Shown here piece by piece: positions 45,771-55,126 of a stretch of 64,000 nt of DNA. A program made the translations under genes and the position numbers. A model generated the notes under the pieces. That model ran no database searches. It had not been told where the DNA came from and saw nothing but the letters and a program-made list of their open reading frames with translations. Origin of the DNA: Candidatus Ishikawaella capsulata Mpkobe. Its GTDB lineage: Bacteria > Pseudomonadota > Gammaproteobacteria > Enterobacterales > Enterobacteriaceae. The stretch lies in contig NZ_AP010872.1 of assembly GCF_000828515.1 (NCBI RefSeq), positions 35,001-99,000 of the forward strand, in the 5' to 3' direction. Every line of letters starts with the position of its first letter. The stretch's first letter is position 1.

Positions 45771-46084
45771 ATAATATATTTATTTATCGCCATAAGATGG
45801 GTATGATGTAGATCATAATACAAACTATATAGGTCAATTTTTATTAAATATATCTTTATTACATTAATATATTATATCAAATATTTAACTTTATAAGTTA
45901 ATAGGGTATGCTTTCATAATTATTTTTTTGGAAAATAAAAATTCTGTCAGTTCATAAAATATTTCACATAATGTAAAAAAAATTATGATAAGTTTAACTA
46001 TCTTTCATCCCACAAAATAGATATGGAGTAGTAAATAGACTGGATTTTTTATGATTTAATCTATAGTAGAGATGAGGAGAAAAA
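45771..46084. other. Gene-free gap before the PmtA-like gene
   Basis: About 310 AT-rich bases without a recognisable gene or remnant. A good gagatgagga Shine-Dalgarno sits at the end, just before the ATG at 46085. Confidence 0.5.
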
Positions 46085-46645
46085 ATGTTAACCAGAGGTA
46101 TTTCTCGACTTCGCGAAGGTATTACTTTTTTTAAGCAGTTTTCTATTCATCCCCGATCAGTTGGTAGTATTATTCCATCATCAGTAGCATTATGTAGAGC
46201 GATATTAAAAACTGTAGATTGGAATACAGCAAATCGTGTATCTGAGTTAGGAGCCGGAACAGGAGTATTAACACATCATATACTTAGTGCTTTACTGCCT
46301 AACGGTAATCTTGACATATTTGAAATTAATCAAATTTTATCTAAAAAACTAAAAAACATTAAAGATTCTCGTTTGAGGGTTTATGAATCCTCAGCAGTAG
46401 AGTTAACAGGAAATTATGATGTTATTATTTCAGGACTACCATTATTATCTTTGCCATCTAATTTGAGAGAACAAATTTTACAAAAAATTCATCTTTCTTT
46501 AATACCAGGTGGGGTATTTGTACAATACTTATTTTCTTCTCTACCGCAGCCAATGATATCCCGTTATTTTGTATGGCAACGTCGCTTAGTTTTCAGAAAT
46601 TTTCCTCCAGCTTGGGTATATCGCTGTACTCATCAATACAGGTAA
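46085..46645 (+). CDS. PmtA-like phospholipid N-methyltransferase
   Basis: A 186-residue class I SAM-dependent methyltransferase. The N-terminal amphipathic stretch FFKQFSIHPRSVGSIIPSS is the hallmark of bacterial PmtA-type enzymes. It is followed by the SAM motif VSELGAGTGVLT (about 53-64), an acidic end of strand 2 (IFEINQ), VIISGLPLLSLP (the motif IV region) and LIPGGVFVQY. The FRNFPPAWVYR end is also typical. These enzymes methylate phosphatidylethanolamine to phosphatidylcholine; some relatives act elsewhere. E. coli has no such gene. It is a single-gene unit with a clear terminator behind it. Base and codon use match the neighbours. Family placement is good; the substrate is inferred. 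Confidence 0.72.
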   Translation: MLTRGISRLREGITFFKQFSIHPRSVGSIIPSSVALCRAILKTVDWNTANRVSELGAGTGVLTHHILSALLPNGNLDIFEINQILSKKLKNIKDSRLRVYESSAVELTGNYDVIISGLPLLSLPSNLREQILQKIHLSLIPGGVFVQYLFSSLPQPMISRYFVWQRRLVFRNFPPAWVYRCTHQYR

Positions 46646-46702
46646 TTATTTAGTTAGTGAATATTCTTATTAAACTAATATATATGACATATGTACATCT
46701 AT

Positions 46703-46739
46703 CTTTGCTAAGCGTAGTTAAACGCTTAGCAAAGTTTTT
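46703..46739 (+). terminator. Rho-independent terminator of the PmtA-like gene
   Basis: CTTTGCTAAGCG (46703-46714) and CGCTTAGCAAAG (46723-46734) form a perfect 12-bp stem with an 8-nt loop, followed by TTTTT. This is the clearest intrinsic terminator in the window. The right arm contains the last codons and stop of suhB, which is read on the other strand; in that direction no T-run follows. Confidence 0.85.
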
Positions 46740-47520
46740 CTCTAATACCAAGCAGTAATTTTTTTATTATATATGTATTACCAGCTAATATATTATTTGA
46801 TATTTTATAATATGGACTACCATTAAAATCCGTAATTAACCCTCCGGATTCTTGTATTAGTAATTCACCAACTATAAAATTATAATTAATTAATCCAATA
46901 CCACAATATGCATCTATTCTGTTTGCTGCAACATAAGCAAGATCTAAATCAGTTGATCCTGTTATACGAAAATCTATATTTTTAATATTATTCATAGATT
47001 TAGCTATTGCACTAATGTATTTAGCCAAATACTCTCTATATTTTAATGAGCAGTCGATCGCAAAAAGAGCACTTGATATATTCCGCAGATGATTATTACG
47101 AATGCGATAACTATTTAACTGTGTACCTTGACCACGTACTGCACTAAATAGCTCATTCCGTAGTGGATCGTAAATAACAGCTATTTCTGTACGACCTTGG
47201 GTAATAAAGGCAAGAGAAACAGAAAAATGAGGTAAACGTTTCATAAAATTACAACTGCCATCAATAGGATGAATAATCCAAATGGGATTTTTACTTTTTA
47301 CCAATAAATTATTATTTTCTTTAGTTAAAATAGAGTGATTTGGATAAAATTTTTGTATTATATTTCTAATAATATCTTCTAAAGCCATGTTAATAGCAGA
47401 AAACACACTATCACCATTACGAAGATTATTTGACACTATATCTGATAGTTCATAATTTTTTAAGATTAAACTTCCAGCCTTACGTACAGCCTGAACAGCA
47501 ATATTAAGCATTGGATGCAT
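46726..47520 (-). CDS. suhB: SuhB, inositol-monophosphatase fold with lost active site
   Basis: 264 residues from the ATG at 47520 (MHPMLNIAVQAVRKAG against E. coli MHPMLNIAVRAARKAG; E. coli 267). Colinear with E. coli SuhB throughout, including NFMKRLPHF, YDPLRNELFSAVRGQG and DLDLAYVAA. The catalytic acids are gone: the D44 position is N, E67 is K (LTKEN against ITEES), D84 is H (WIIHPIDG against WVIDPLDG), and the D212 position is N (INYNF against RPWDF). Only D87 remains. E. coli SuhB also acts as a Nus-type factor in rRNA antitermination, which does not need phosphatase activity. The likely reading is a pseudoenzyme kept for transcription. Its stop codon lies inside the convergent terminator. 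Confidence 0.93.
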   Translation of the reverse strand: MHPMLNIAVQAVRKAGSLILKNYELSDIVSNNLRNGDSVFSAINMALEDIIRNIIQKFYPNHSILTKENNNLLVKSKNPIWIIHPIDGSCNFMKRLPHFSVSLAFITQGRTEIAVIYDPLRNELFSAVRGQGTQLNSYRIRNNHLRNISSALFAIDCSLKYREYLAKYISAIAKSMNNIKNIDFRITGSTDLDLAYVAANRIDAYCGIGLINYNFIVGELLIQESGGLITDFNGSPYYKISNNILAGNTYIIKKLLLGIREKLC

Positions 47521-47960
47521 AGTATTTCTCAATAAATATTAAAATAATAAATTATTTTTTGTTATAAATATAATTTTATAGATTACTAATCTAGTATTCA
47601 CAATCATTTTTTATAAAGTAAAAAAATGCTTTTTAATTATTACTATTGAAGTGATGGATTTCATTAAACGTAAATATAAACTACCATATATAAATCTATA
47701 TGTTTATGAGAGTGTCATTATCTACTTATATAAAATTTATAGATTACATTTGGGTTAATTTTTATATCTATTTTAAGAGAATACACAGGATATAGTTAAT
47801 GTAAAACACTATTTTACATTTAATAAAGTATGTATCACTAATAGTGAAATTATATATTTCATATAAAAAATATCTTATCAAAAGATTTTACTATTATTAA
47901 AGATGTTTTTAAATACATAAGAAATAATAATTTTATTATACAGGAGATTTATAGTCAATT
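47521..47960. promoter_or_regulatory. Divergent region between suhB and iscS
   Basis: 440 bases where E. coli has trmJ and iscR. No remnant of either was recognised. A 9-bp hairpin, AATGTAAAA / TTTTACATT with a 5-nt loop (47798-47820), lies 140 bases before iscS and could be an operator or a relic terminator. Promoters for both genes must lie here but cannot be picked out with confidence. Confidence 0.4.
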
Positions 47961-49103
47961 ATGAAATTACCTATTTATTTGGATTACGCCGCTACTACTC
48001 CTATAGATCCACGAGTAGTACATAAAATGATGCAATATTTTACTTTAGATGGTAATTTCGGTAATCCTTCCTCCCGTTCTCACAGGTTTGGTTGGCAAGC
48101 TGAAGAAGCTGTTGAAATAGCTCGTAATCAAATTGCTGATTTACTAAACGCCGATTCTCGGGAAATTATTTTTACTTCAGGAGCTACTGAGTCAAACAAT
48201 TTAGCAATTAAAGGAATAGCTTATTCTAATCAAACAAAAGGTAAACATATAATTACTAGTAAAACTGAACATAAAGCGGTACTAGACACTTGTCGTCAAC
48301 TAGAATTAGATGGTTTTGAGATAGATTACTTAACTCCTCAGAATAATGGTTTAGTGAATATTAAAACTTTGGAATCAACCATCCGTGATGATACAATATT
48401 AATTTCTATCATGCATGTTAATAATGAGATAGGAGTTATACAAGATTTAAATACCATTAGTAAATGTTGTTATGATAATAATATTATTTTTCATGTAGAT
48501 GCTGCACAAAGTGCAGGTAAAGTTCCTATTGATCTGCAACAATTAAAAGTTGATTTGATGTCTCTATCTGCACATAAAGTTTATGGACCGAAAGGTATTG
48601 GTGCGCTTTATATAAATCGTCAATTGCTTATCAAAATTAAACCTCAGATGCATGGTGGTGGACAAGAACGTGGAATACGTTCTGGCACTTTACCGGTACA
48701 TCAGATTGTGGGTATGGGGGAAGCCTATTTTATTGCTAAACTAGAAATGCACTCTGAAATGAAACGTATAATTATATTGCGAGATAAATTATGGGATGGA
48801 GTAAACCAGAGGGATGATATAAAAATCAATGGTAATTTATTACATAATGTGGGGAATATATTAAATCTTAGTTTTACTAATATACAGCATGAACAGTTGA
48901 TAATACTTTTAAAAAAAGTAGCAATATCATCAGGGTCGGCATGTAATTCAGCTACATTAGAACCTTCCTATGTTTTACGTACATTAGGTGTGCCAATAGA
49001 TCTAGCTCTTAACTCATTCAGATTTTCTTTAGGTCGTTTTACATCAGAAGCTGAAATTGATTATACTATTGCTTTAATCAACAATAAATTAAATGCAAAA
49101 TAA
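47961..49103 (+). CDS. iscS: Cysteine desulfurase IscS, C-terminally shortened
   Basis: PLP enzyme that takes sulfur from cysteine for iron-sulfur clusters and tRNA thiolation. The 380 residues compare with 404 in E. coli. The PLP lysine K206 ([10 protein letters not shown]) and the active cysteine C328 ([14 protein letters not shown]) are intact and numbered as in E. coli. The protein ends at [16 protein letters not shown], so the last 24 or so residues of the E. coli enzyme are missing. That tail lies near the IscU docking surface. iscR, iscU, iscA, hscBA and fdx are not beside it. A strong aggag Shine-Dalgarno precedes the start. Confidence 0.96.
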   Translation: MKLPIYLDYAATTPIDPRVVHKMMQYFTLDGNFGNPSSRSHRFGWQAEEAVEIARNQIADLLNADSREIIFTSGATESNNLAIKGIAYSNQTKGKHIITSKTEHKAVLDTCRQLELDGFEIDYLTPQNNGLVNIKTLESTIRDDTILISIMHVNNEIGVIQDLNTISKCCYDNNIIFHVDAAQSAGKVPIDLQQLKVDLMSLSAHKVYGPKGIGALYINRQLLIKIKPQMHGGGQERGIRSGTLPVHQIVGMGEAYFIAKLEMHSEMKRIIILRDKLWDGVNQRDDIKINGNLLHNVGNILNLSFTNIQHEQLIILLKKVAISSGSACNSATLEPSYVLRTLGVPIDLALNSFRFSLGRFTSEAEIDYTIALINNKLNAK

Positions 49104-49204
49104 ACATTTTTAATATAACATATGAGGTTTGTTAAACATAAAATTGTTATTTATAAATTAAATATCCAAATATAGTATTCGTAATTTAATAAATGGAAAT
49201 TCAT

Positions 49205-49636
49205 ATGACAATTGAACGTACTTGTTCAATAATAAAACCTAATATAGTTGCAAAAAACTATATTGGTGCTATATATGACCGTTGTGAAAGAGCAGGATTT
49301 ATAATAATTGCTACTAAAATGCAACATTTAACTAAAAATCAAGCTAAAACTTTCTATATTAAGCATAAAGACAAACATTTTTTTCAGGATTTGATTAACT
49401 TTATGATTTCAGGTCCGATAGTAGTTTCTATATTAGAAGGTGAAAATGTCATTAAGCGCTACAGAAATTTAATGGGTGATACTAATCCAGAAAAAGCACT
49501 ACCTGGCACATTAAGAGCAGATTATGCCGATAGTATTACTGAAAATGCTATTCATGGTTCTGATGCATTGGAATCAGCATATTACGAAATTTCATTTTTT
49601 TTTAAAGAAAATGAAATTTTTTATCGAACTCGTTAA
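49205..49636 (+). CDS. ndk: Nucleoside diphosphate kinase
   Basis: Balances NTP and dNTP pools by transferring the gamma phosphate through a histidine. It has 143 residues from the ATG at 49205 ([12 protein letters not shown]), the same length as E. coli Ndk, with ggaa six bases upstream; an ATG four codons earlier is open but not supported by homology. The phosphohistidine is H117 in [11 protein letters not shown]. It stands between iscS and rlmN as in the E. coli order with pbpC and others lost. Confidence 0.97.
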   Translation: MTIERTCSIIKPNIVAKNYIGAIYDRCERAGFIIIATKMQHLTKNQAKTFYIKHKDKHFFQDLINFMISGPIVVSILEGENVIKRYRNLMGDTNPEKALPGTLRADYADSITENAIHGSDALESAYYEISFFFKENEIFYRTR

Positions 49637-49738
49637 AATTCACTAAGAATAGAGATATTCTCTTATCATTAGCGTAAATATGAGTAATAAAAATTTTTTT
49701 TGCTTGGAATTATAAATGGTAATCATGAGGTTAAATAT

Positions 49739-50863
49739 ATGTCTAAGCAAAAATTAATGCTATCTTATACTGGTACTACAGAACATTATTCTAAAATAAA
49801 AAAAATTAATTTACTGAGTTTCAATCGTTTGCAAATGCGTGATTTTTTTATTTCATTAGAAGAAAAAGCTTTTAATGCTGATCAAGTTATGCAATGGATT
49901 TATCATTATCATTGTGATAAGTTTGAGATAATGACTAATATTAGTCAAAGATTACAAAGTAAATTAAGTAAATTGGCAATAATTTCTGCACCAGAAGTAG
50001 TAGAAGAGAAATGCTCTGCTGACGGAACGATCAAATGGAGTATGAGAATAGATGATCAACTTATAGAAACAGTTTACATCCCAGAAAATAATCGTTCTAC
50101 ATTATGTATATCCTCACAAATAGGTTGTACAGTTGGATGTAAATTTTGTGCCACAGGGAAACAAGGATTTAATCGTAATTTAGAAGTTGCTGAAATAATT
50201 GGGCAAATTTGGCAGGCATCCAAAATTCTTAGAGAGACTAAATTATCGTCTCGTAAACGTTTATTTACTAATATAGTATTAATGGGTATGGGCGAACCTT
50301 TATTAAATGTAAAAAATGTAGTATCTAGTATACATATTATGTTAGATAAATTCGGGTTCGGCTTATCAAAACGTAGAGTTACTATATCTACAGCTGGAAT
50401 AGTACCTGCTATATATAAGTTAGCAAGCATGATCGATGTAGGATTAGCTATATCATTACATGCTCCTAATGATTTAATAAGAGATAAAATAATGCCTATT
50501 AATAAAAAATATAATATAGCTATGCTATTAGCTGCAGTGAAGCATTATATTGAAAACGGTGTTGCTAATAGGGGTAAGATAACCATTGAATATGTAATGT
50601 TAAATCATATTAATGACAGTGTAGAACATGCTCATCAACTAGCTAGATTGTTAAAAAATATACCTAGCAAAATTAACTTGATTCCTTGGAATTATTTTAA
50701 GGGTTCATCTTATCTTCGTAGTTCTGATTCTCAAATTAACATTTTTGCGAAAATTTTAATCGAATATGGTTTTACGACCATAATCAGAAAAACCCGTGGT
50801 GATGATATTGATGCTGCATGTGGTCAACTTACGGGCAATGTTATTAGTCGTATTAATCATTAA
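49739..50863 (+). CDS. rlmN: Dual-specificity 23S rRNA A2503 / tRNA A37 C2-methyltransferase
   Basis: Radical SAM enzyme that methylates A2503 in 23S rRNA and A37 in some tRNAs. It has 374 residues from the ATG at 49739, preceded by gagg; the frame is open 13 codons further upstream, but homology with E. coli (384) favours this start. The 4Fe-4S cysteines are in CTVGCKFC, followed by GMGEPLLN and SLHAPND. The mechanistic cysteine is in [10 protein letters not shown] near the C-terminus. The C-terminal extension of E. coli is shortened. Confidence 0.97.
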   Translation: MSKQKLMLSYTGTTEHYSKIKKINLLSFNRLQMRDFFISLEEKAFNADQVMQWIYHYHCDKFEIMTNISQRLQSKLSKLAIISAPEVVEEKCSADGTIKWSMRIDDQLIETVYIPENNRSTLCISSQIGCTVGCKFCATGKQGFNRNLEVAEIIGQIWQASKILRETKLSSRKRLFTNIVLMGMGEPLLNVKNVVSSIHIMLDKFGFGLSKRRVTISTAGIVPAIYKLASMIDVGLAISLHAPNDLIRDKIMPINKKYNIAMLLAAVKHYIENGVANRGKITIEYVMLNHINDSVEHAHQLARLLKNIPSKINLIPWNYFKGSSYLRSSDSQINIFAKILIEYGFTTIIRKTRGDDIDAACGQLTGNVISRINH

Positions 50864-51095
50864 ACAAATAATTATTAATTGAAGTATTTATTTATTACAT
50901 AAATATGGTTATTTCTGAAATGTAGAATACTTCTGTGGATTATTTCCCACCATGAGATTAGAGTCATATAATTTATCATTATATAGAATTAACCATTCTA
51001 TTTAAATATGGTATATAATTATATAAACTATCAGACAATATTATTCAATATTTTTGAAATTCTTTATTAAGCTTTTACTGGTAGTAATTTTTCTT
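50864..51095. other. Gap after rlmN
   Basis: 232 bases where E. coli has pilF and rodZ. Neither was recognised; the stretch is AT-rich without structure I can name. It runs directly into the ispG remnant. Confidence 0.45.
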
Positions 51096-51775
51096 ATGAA
51101 CATGAATTATTAAAAAATATCTCTTAGTTGTAGAAAATACAAGCTTATTTATGTACGTAAGATACATAATGGCTAAGGGTGCCTATATTACTAATATAAT
51201 GGATGTTAAAATATGAGTGCATATAGTTGACATTTATATTGAGCAGCAAAAGTTTTTAAACTGACTAGGTGTTACTTACTCTACTGATGTTGATTTTTAT
51301 CATCGTATTTCTTTTATGGGTATTAATACAGGTTATAATACATTGGTTGAATCAACTCTGCGTCAAGTGGATCATTTAGGTATTACTAATGCTGGTTATT
51401 TGCGTTTAGTTTATTCTCAGAAAGGACAATATAAGAATTTCCTTAGGTGCTGATCCAGTAGAATAAGTCAAAGTAGGATTTGATATACTCTTTGTATCTT
51501 ATCGCGGTATTGTATTAATTTTATTGTTGGTCCAAGCTGTGCAAATAAATAATTTGAGGTTATTAATACTGTTTCTATTTTAGCAAAAATATTGGAATAT
51601 ATTATAACACCAATAGATGTATCTATTATTGGATGTGTAGTCAATCATCCTGGTTAACCACTAAATTATACCATTAAATTATTGTTGGTCATAAACAACA
51701 AAGTTTTGACAATAAACTATAATTGATAATACTGACTGAATTAATGAATTAGAAATACGTTCAGGCATAATGTTT
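51096..51775 (+). pseudogene. ispG: Decayed 4-hydroxy-3-methylbut-2-enyl diphosphate synthase (ispG)
   Basis: Ordered, frameshifted fragments of IspG. Near 51144, KLIYVRKIHNG matches TRIYVGNVPIGDG. Near 51245, AAKVFKL matches AAEAFKL. Near 51283, STDVDFYHRIS matches VADIHFDYRIA. Then NTLVESTLRQVDHL matches ALLESAMRHVDHL, GITNAG matches GITEAG, and GADPVE-stop-VKVGFDIL matches AADPVEEIKVGFDIL. Near 51610-51655, [17 protein letters not shown] matches [17 protein letters not shown]. IspG makes HMBPP in the MEP isoprenoid pathway and is a 4Fe-4S enzyme. About 680 of 1,100 bases remain, with internal deletions. The place before hisS is that of E. coli ispG, which confirms the identity. Confidence 0.9.
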
Positions 51776-51807
51776 GAAAAATAAATATATGCCAATTTAT
51801 GAAAAAT

Positions 51808-51831
51808 AACTATCTTTTTTGTAAGATAGTT
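51808..51831 (+). terminator. 9-bp hairpin upstream of hisS
   Basis: AACTATCTT / AAGATAGTT with a T-rich 6-nt loop lies 35 bases before the hisS start. It may be a relic terminator of the dead ispG transcript or a leader structure of hisS. No T-run beyond the second arm. Confidence 0.35.
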
Positions 51832-51866
51832 TCAATAAGTTAATTTAGTGTTAGAGAGATTGCCAA

Positions 51867-53147
51867 TTGGGAAAAAATATTAAATCCGTGCGCGGAATGC
51901 ATGATTACTTACCTGTAGATACAGTTTTTTTGCGAAAACTGGAAAAAGTTATTCAAGATGTTTTAAGTAGCTATGGTTATAAAGAAATTAGGTTACCTAT
52001 TGTAGAAAAAACGATTTTATTTGAGAGAAGTATTGGAGAATTCACGGATGTAATTGAAAAAGAAATGTATACTTTTAATGACCGTCATGGTGAAAGCTTA
52101 ACATTACGTCCAGAAGGAACAGCAGGGTGTATAAGAGCTCTTATTGAACATGGTTTGTTAGATCAAAAAGAACAACGTTTATGGTATATTGGTCCCATGT
52201 TTCGTTATGAAAGACCTCAAAAAGGCAGATATAGGCAGTTTTATCAAATTGGCGTAGAAGTTTTTGGATTAAATGGACCTGATATTGATGCAGAATTGAT
52301 AGTAATGACCGCACGGTGGTGGAAAATGTTAGGAATAACTAAATACGTGCATCTTGAATTAAATTCTATAGGTTCTTTAGAATCTAGAACAAGATATAAA
52401 AAAGCTTTAATAAATTTTCTTGAATATCATAAATCTAATTTAGATGAAGACTGTTTATATCGTCTTTATAACAATCCATTAAGAATTCTAGATAGTAAAA
52501 ATCCTAAGATACAATTATTGCTTAATAACGCACCTATTTTAAAAGATTTTTTAGATGATAAATCTACTAGGCACTTTAAAGATCTTTGTACTATTTTAGA
52601 TGACTTAGGCATTACTTATACTGTTAATCAAAAATTAGTACGTGGATTAGATTATTATAATCTTACTGTATTTGAATGGATAACTTCTAATTTGGGAGCT
52701 CAAGGTACTATATGTGCTGGAGGACGCTATGATGGTTTAGTGTATCAATTAGGAGGTCAGAAAACTCCAGCTCTTGGTTTAGCAATTGGTCTGGACCGTT
52801 TATTATTATTGATGCAATATATAAAATTACAGAAACAGGCTATACAATCAATTGATATTTATATTGTCATTATTGATAATAATGTAAAGTCTGCAGCCAT
52901 GCTAATTGCTGAAAAATTAAGAGATACAATTCCTCAGTTAAAATTGATTACTGATTTTAGCAATCGTAATGTAAGAAAGCAATTTTCTACTGCAGCCAAA
53001 TTAGGTGCACGTATGGCATTAATAGTAGGAAGTGATGAAGTTAAGGAAGGTTTTATTACCATTAAAGATTTACATACAGGAAAGCAACAAATATGTCATC
53101 AAGATGACATGCCCTATATATTTAAAAGGTTTATGAAAATAAATTAA
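51867..53147 (+). CDS. hisS: Histidyl-tRNA synthetase
   Basis: Class II synthetase that charges tRNA-His. The 426 residues compare with 424 in E. coli. Motif 2 is [14 protein letters not shown], the histidine-specific motifs are LVRGLDYYN and AGGRYDGL, motif 3 is [11 protein letters not shown], and an anticodon-binding domain occupies the last 100 residues. The start codon appears to be TTG ([16 protein letters not shown] against MAKNIQAIRGMNDYLP), with agaga upstream. It heads the run hisS-yfgM-bamB-der, as in E. coli. Confidence 0.97.
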   Translation: MGKNIKSVRGMHDYLPVDTVFLRKLEKVIQDVLSSYGYKEIRLPIVEKTILFERSIGEFTDVIEKEMYTFNDRHGESLTLRPEGTAGCIRALIEHGLLDQKEQRLWYIGPMFRYERPQKGRYRQFYQIGVEVFGLNGPDIDAELIVMTARWWKMLGITKYVHLELNSIGSLESRTRYKKALINFLEYHKSNLDEDCLYRLYNNPLRILDSKNPKIQLLLNNAPILKDFLDDKSTRHFKDLCTILDDLGITYTVNQKLVRGLDYYNLTVFEWITSNLGAQGTICAGGRYDGLVYQLGGQKTPALGLAIGLDRLLLLMQYIKLQKQAIQSIDIYIVIIDNNVKSAAMLIAEKLRDTIPQLKLITDFSNRNVRKQFSTAAKLGARMALIVGSDEVKEGFITIKDLHTGKQQICHQDDMPYIFKRFMKIN

Positions 53148-53165
53148 GTTGCAAAGGTTGATTTG

Positions 53166-53792
53166 ATGGAACCATATAAACCCAAAACTAAGCATATGAA
53201 TATAACAAATATATTATTTCCTATACATTGGAAGAACTTGTTAATTTATATGATAATAATATTAAGTACTTTAGTTATTGGTTACTTGTATTGGATCGCG
53301 CATCAAGAAAAACTACTACAAATTGATTATCTTATATATCAGGAAATTACCCATATTAATAAACTAGATAAAAGTAAATTATTACCAGAAATAGATAATT
53401 TTCTTAATAAAGATCACCATATATATGGCACTTTGTCTGCTCTTCATATAGCAAATATTTTGGTTAATGATCATAAATTAGATCAAAGTATTTTGCACTT
53501 GCAAAATGGAATGAAATATATAAAAAATCCTGATTTGCTAGCAATTATAAAAATGCGAATAGCTCGTCTCCAAATAGAACAAAATAACATAAAAGAGGCT
53601 TTAAACATTCTAAGTTCTATTAAAGGAAATACTTGGGCAGCAAGTGTTGCAAATATTAAAGGGGATGCTTTTCTTAAAAAAGGGGATAAAAACAATGCAA
53701 ATAAAGAATGGTTAAAAGCGATTTCATTAAGTAAAATGAATTTATTAACTCAAATGTTAACAATAAAGATAAATAATCTTTCGATAAATTAG
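53166..53792 (+). CDS. yfgM: YfgM, SecYEG-associated periplasmic TPR protein
   Basis: 208 residues (E. coli 206) from the ATG at 53166. A cytoplasmic N-terminus leads into one membrane helix (about residues 26-47, LLIYMIIILSTLVIGYLYW), then a periplasmic domain of TPR-like helices. E. coli YfgM binds the Sec translocon and PpiD and helps periplasmic folding. Sequence identity is low but length, topology and position between hisS and bamB fit. Its stop is directly followed by the bamB ATG. Confidence 0.85.
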   Translation: MEPYKPKTKHMNITNILFPIHWKNLLIYMIIILSTLVIGYLYWIAHQEKLLQIDYLIYQEITHINKLDKSKLLPEIDNFLNKDHHIYGTLSALHIANILVNDHKLDQSILHLQNGMKYIKNPDLLAIIKMRIARLQIEQNNIKEALNILSSIKGNTWAASVANIKGDAFLKKGDKNNANKEWLKAISLSKMNLLTQMLTIKINNLSIN

Positions 53793-55052
53793 ATGAAATC
53801 TGTTCAAAAACTACTTATAATTAGTATATTGCTTTGTCTAAGTAGTTGTAGTGTATTCCATGCGCAACAATCGATATCACGAAAAGATAATACAAATGAT
53901 GAATTTTTGCTTAAACAAAATTGGAATTTTTCGTTAAGCCACCTAAAGGAAATAGAATTTTATTCTTTTTTACGTCCGGCTTGTAAAGACAATATCATAT
54001 TTGCAGCTAATCGCTTTGGTATAATTAGAGCCATAAATTTAAAAAATGGTAAAAAAAAATGGAGTACAAATCTATCCAGCAAAAAAATAATTTCTTTATT
54101 TAATTATCAATTTTTTTCCAAAATAACATCATTTTTACATTGTGCAAAATTTATTCAGTTTTTGAGCGGAAGACAATCAATTTTACTTTCTGCAGGTATA
54201 GCAGTTAATGGTAATTATATATATGTTGGTACGGAAAAGAATCAATTATATGCATTAAATGCTAATGATGGATCTGTTTTATGGAAAACTACATTAATGG
54301 GTGAAGCAATGTCTTTCCCAGTCATTAGTAATGGTTTAGTATTTATTCATACGGCTAATGGAATACTACAAGCTATAAATCAAAATACTGGTAACGTACT
54401 ATGGAATATTCATTTAGAAGAAGATCCAGTACTGCTTTCTATGAAAGGAGAGTGTGCCGTAGCTATTAAATCAGATAAACTTATCATTGGTAGTGATAAT
54501 GGTTCTGTGAAGGCCTTCTATATTAATACTGGAAAATTACTTTGGCAATACAATATTACTATTCAGGTAAATGGAAAACCAGTTTCTCGTTTAAGAGATG
54601 TTGATAGTACACCAATTATTATTGGTAATATAGTATATTGTGTAGCATATAATGGTCATCTTACAGCTCTTAATTTAGAAACGGGGGCAGTTATATGGCA
54701 GCAAGATATTGGAAGTATACGAGATGTAGCTGTAAATAATGAATGTATTTATGTAGTTGATCAGAATGATATTATTTGGAGTATTATACAAGATAATGGC
54801 CAAATAAAGTGGTCTCAAAAATTCTTACATCATTTAACATCACCTATAATATATAAAAAATTTTTAGTAGTGGCGGATGATAGAGGTTATCTGTTTTTCC
54901 TTAATATTGCTAATGGTTCTATTATTTATCAACAACATATCAATAATTATGGTTTTATAAGTAATTTATTAGTTGCTAAAGATAATCTTATTTTACAATC
55001 CAAAGATGAAAAAATATATTCTTTTACAGCTGGTAAAAAAGCTATTAAATAA
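53793..55052 (+). CDS. bamB: Outer-membrane assembly lipoprotein BamB
   Basis: Beta-propeller lipoprotein of the BAM complex that inserts outer-membrane proteins. The 419 residues compare with 392 in E. coli. A lipoprotein signal peptide ends in LSSC with C19 as the lipidated residue. Repeated PQQ-like blades follow (LYALNANDGSVLWKT, LTALNLETGAVIWQ and others). Between the first and second blades, at about residues 88-125, there is an insertion of roughly 24 residues rich in Phe, Ile and Ser, absent from E. coli. It directly abuts yfgM. Confidence 0.94.
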   Translation: MKSVQKLLIISILLCLSSCSVFHAQQSISRKDNTNDEFLLKQNWNFSLSHLKEIEFYSFLRPACKDNIIFAANRFGIIRAINLKNGKKKWSTNLSSKKIISLFNYQFFSKITSFLHCAKFIQFLSGRQSILLSAGIAVNGNYIYVGTEKNQLYALNANDGSVLWKTTLMGEAMSFPVISNGLVFIHTANGILQAINQNTGNVLWNIHLEEDPVLLSMKGECAVAIKSDKLIIGSDNGSVKAFYINTGKLLWQYNITIQVNGKPVSRLRDVDSTPIIIGNIVYCVAYNGHLTALNLETGAVIWQQDIGSIRDVAVNNECIYVVDQNDIIWSIIQDNGQIKWSQKFLHHLTSPIIYKKFLVVADDRGYLFFLNIANGSIIYQQHINNYGFISNLLVAKDNLILQSKDEKIYSFTAGKKAIK

Positions 55053-55126
55053 TGGATGCACTGTTTCTTATTAAGAAATGATTTAAGTAATTTTAGGATA
55101 ATTGATTGTAAAAATTAGGAAATATT

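Noticed and set aside
50074-50430. 118-codon minus-strand frame opposite rlmN.
   Set aside because: Antisense shadow of conserved RlmN sequence.
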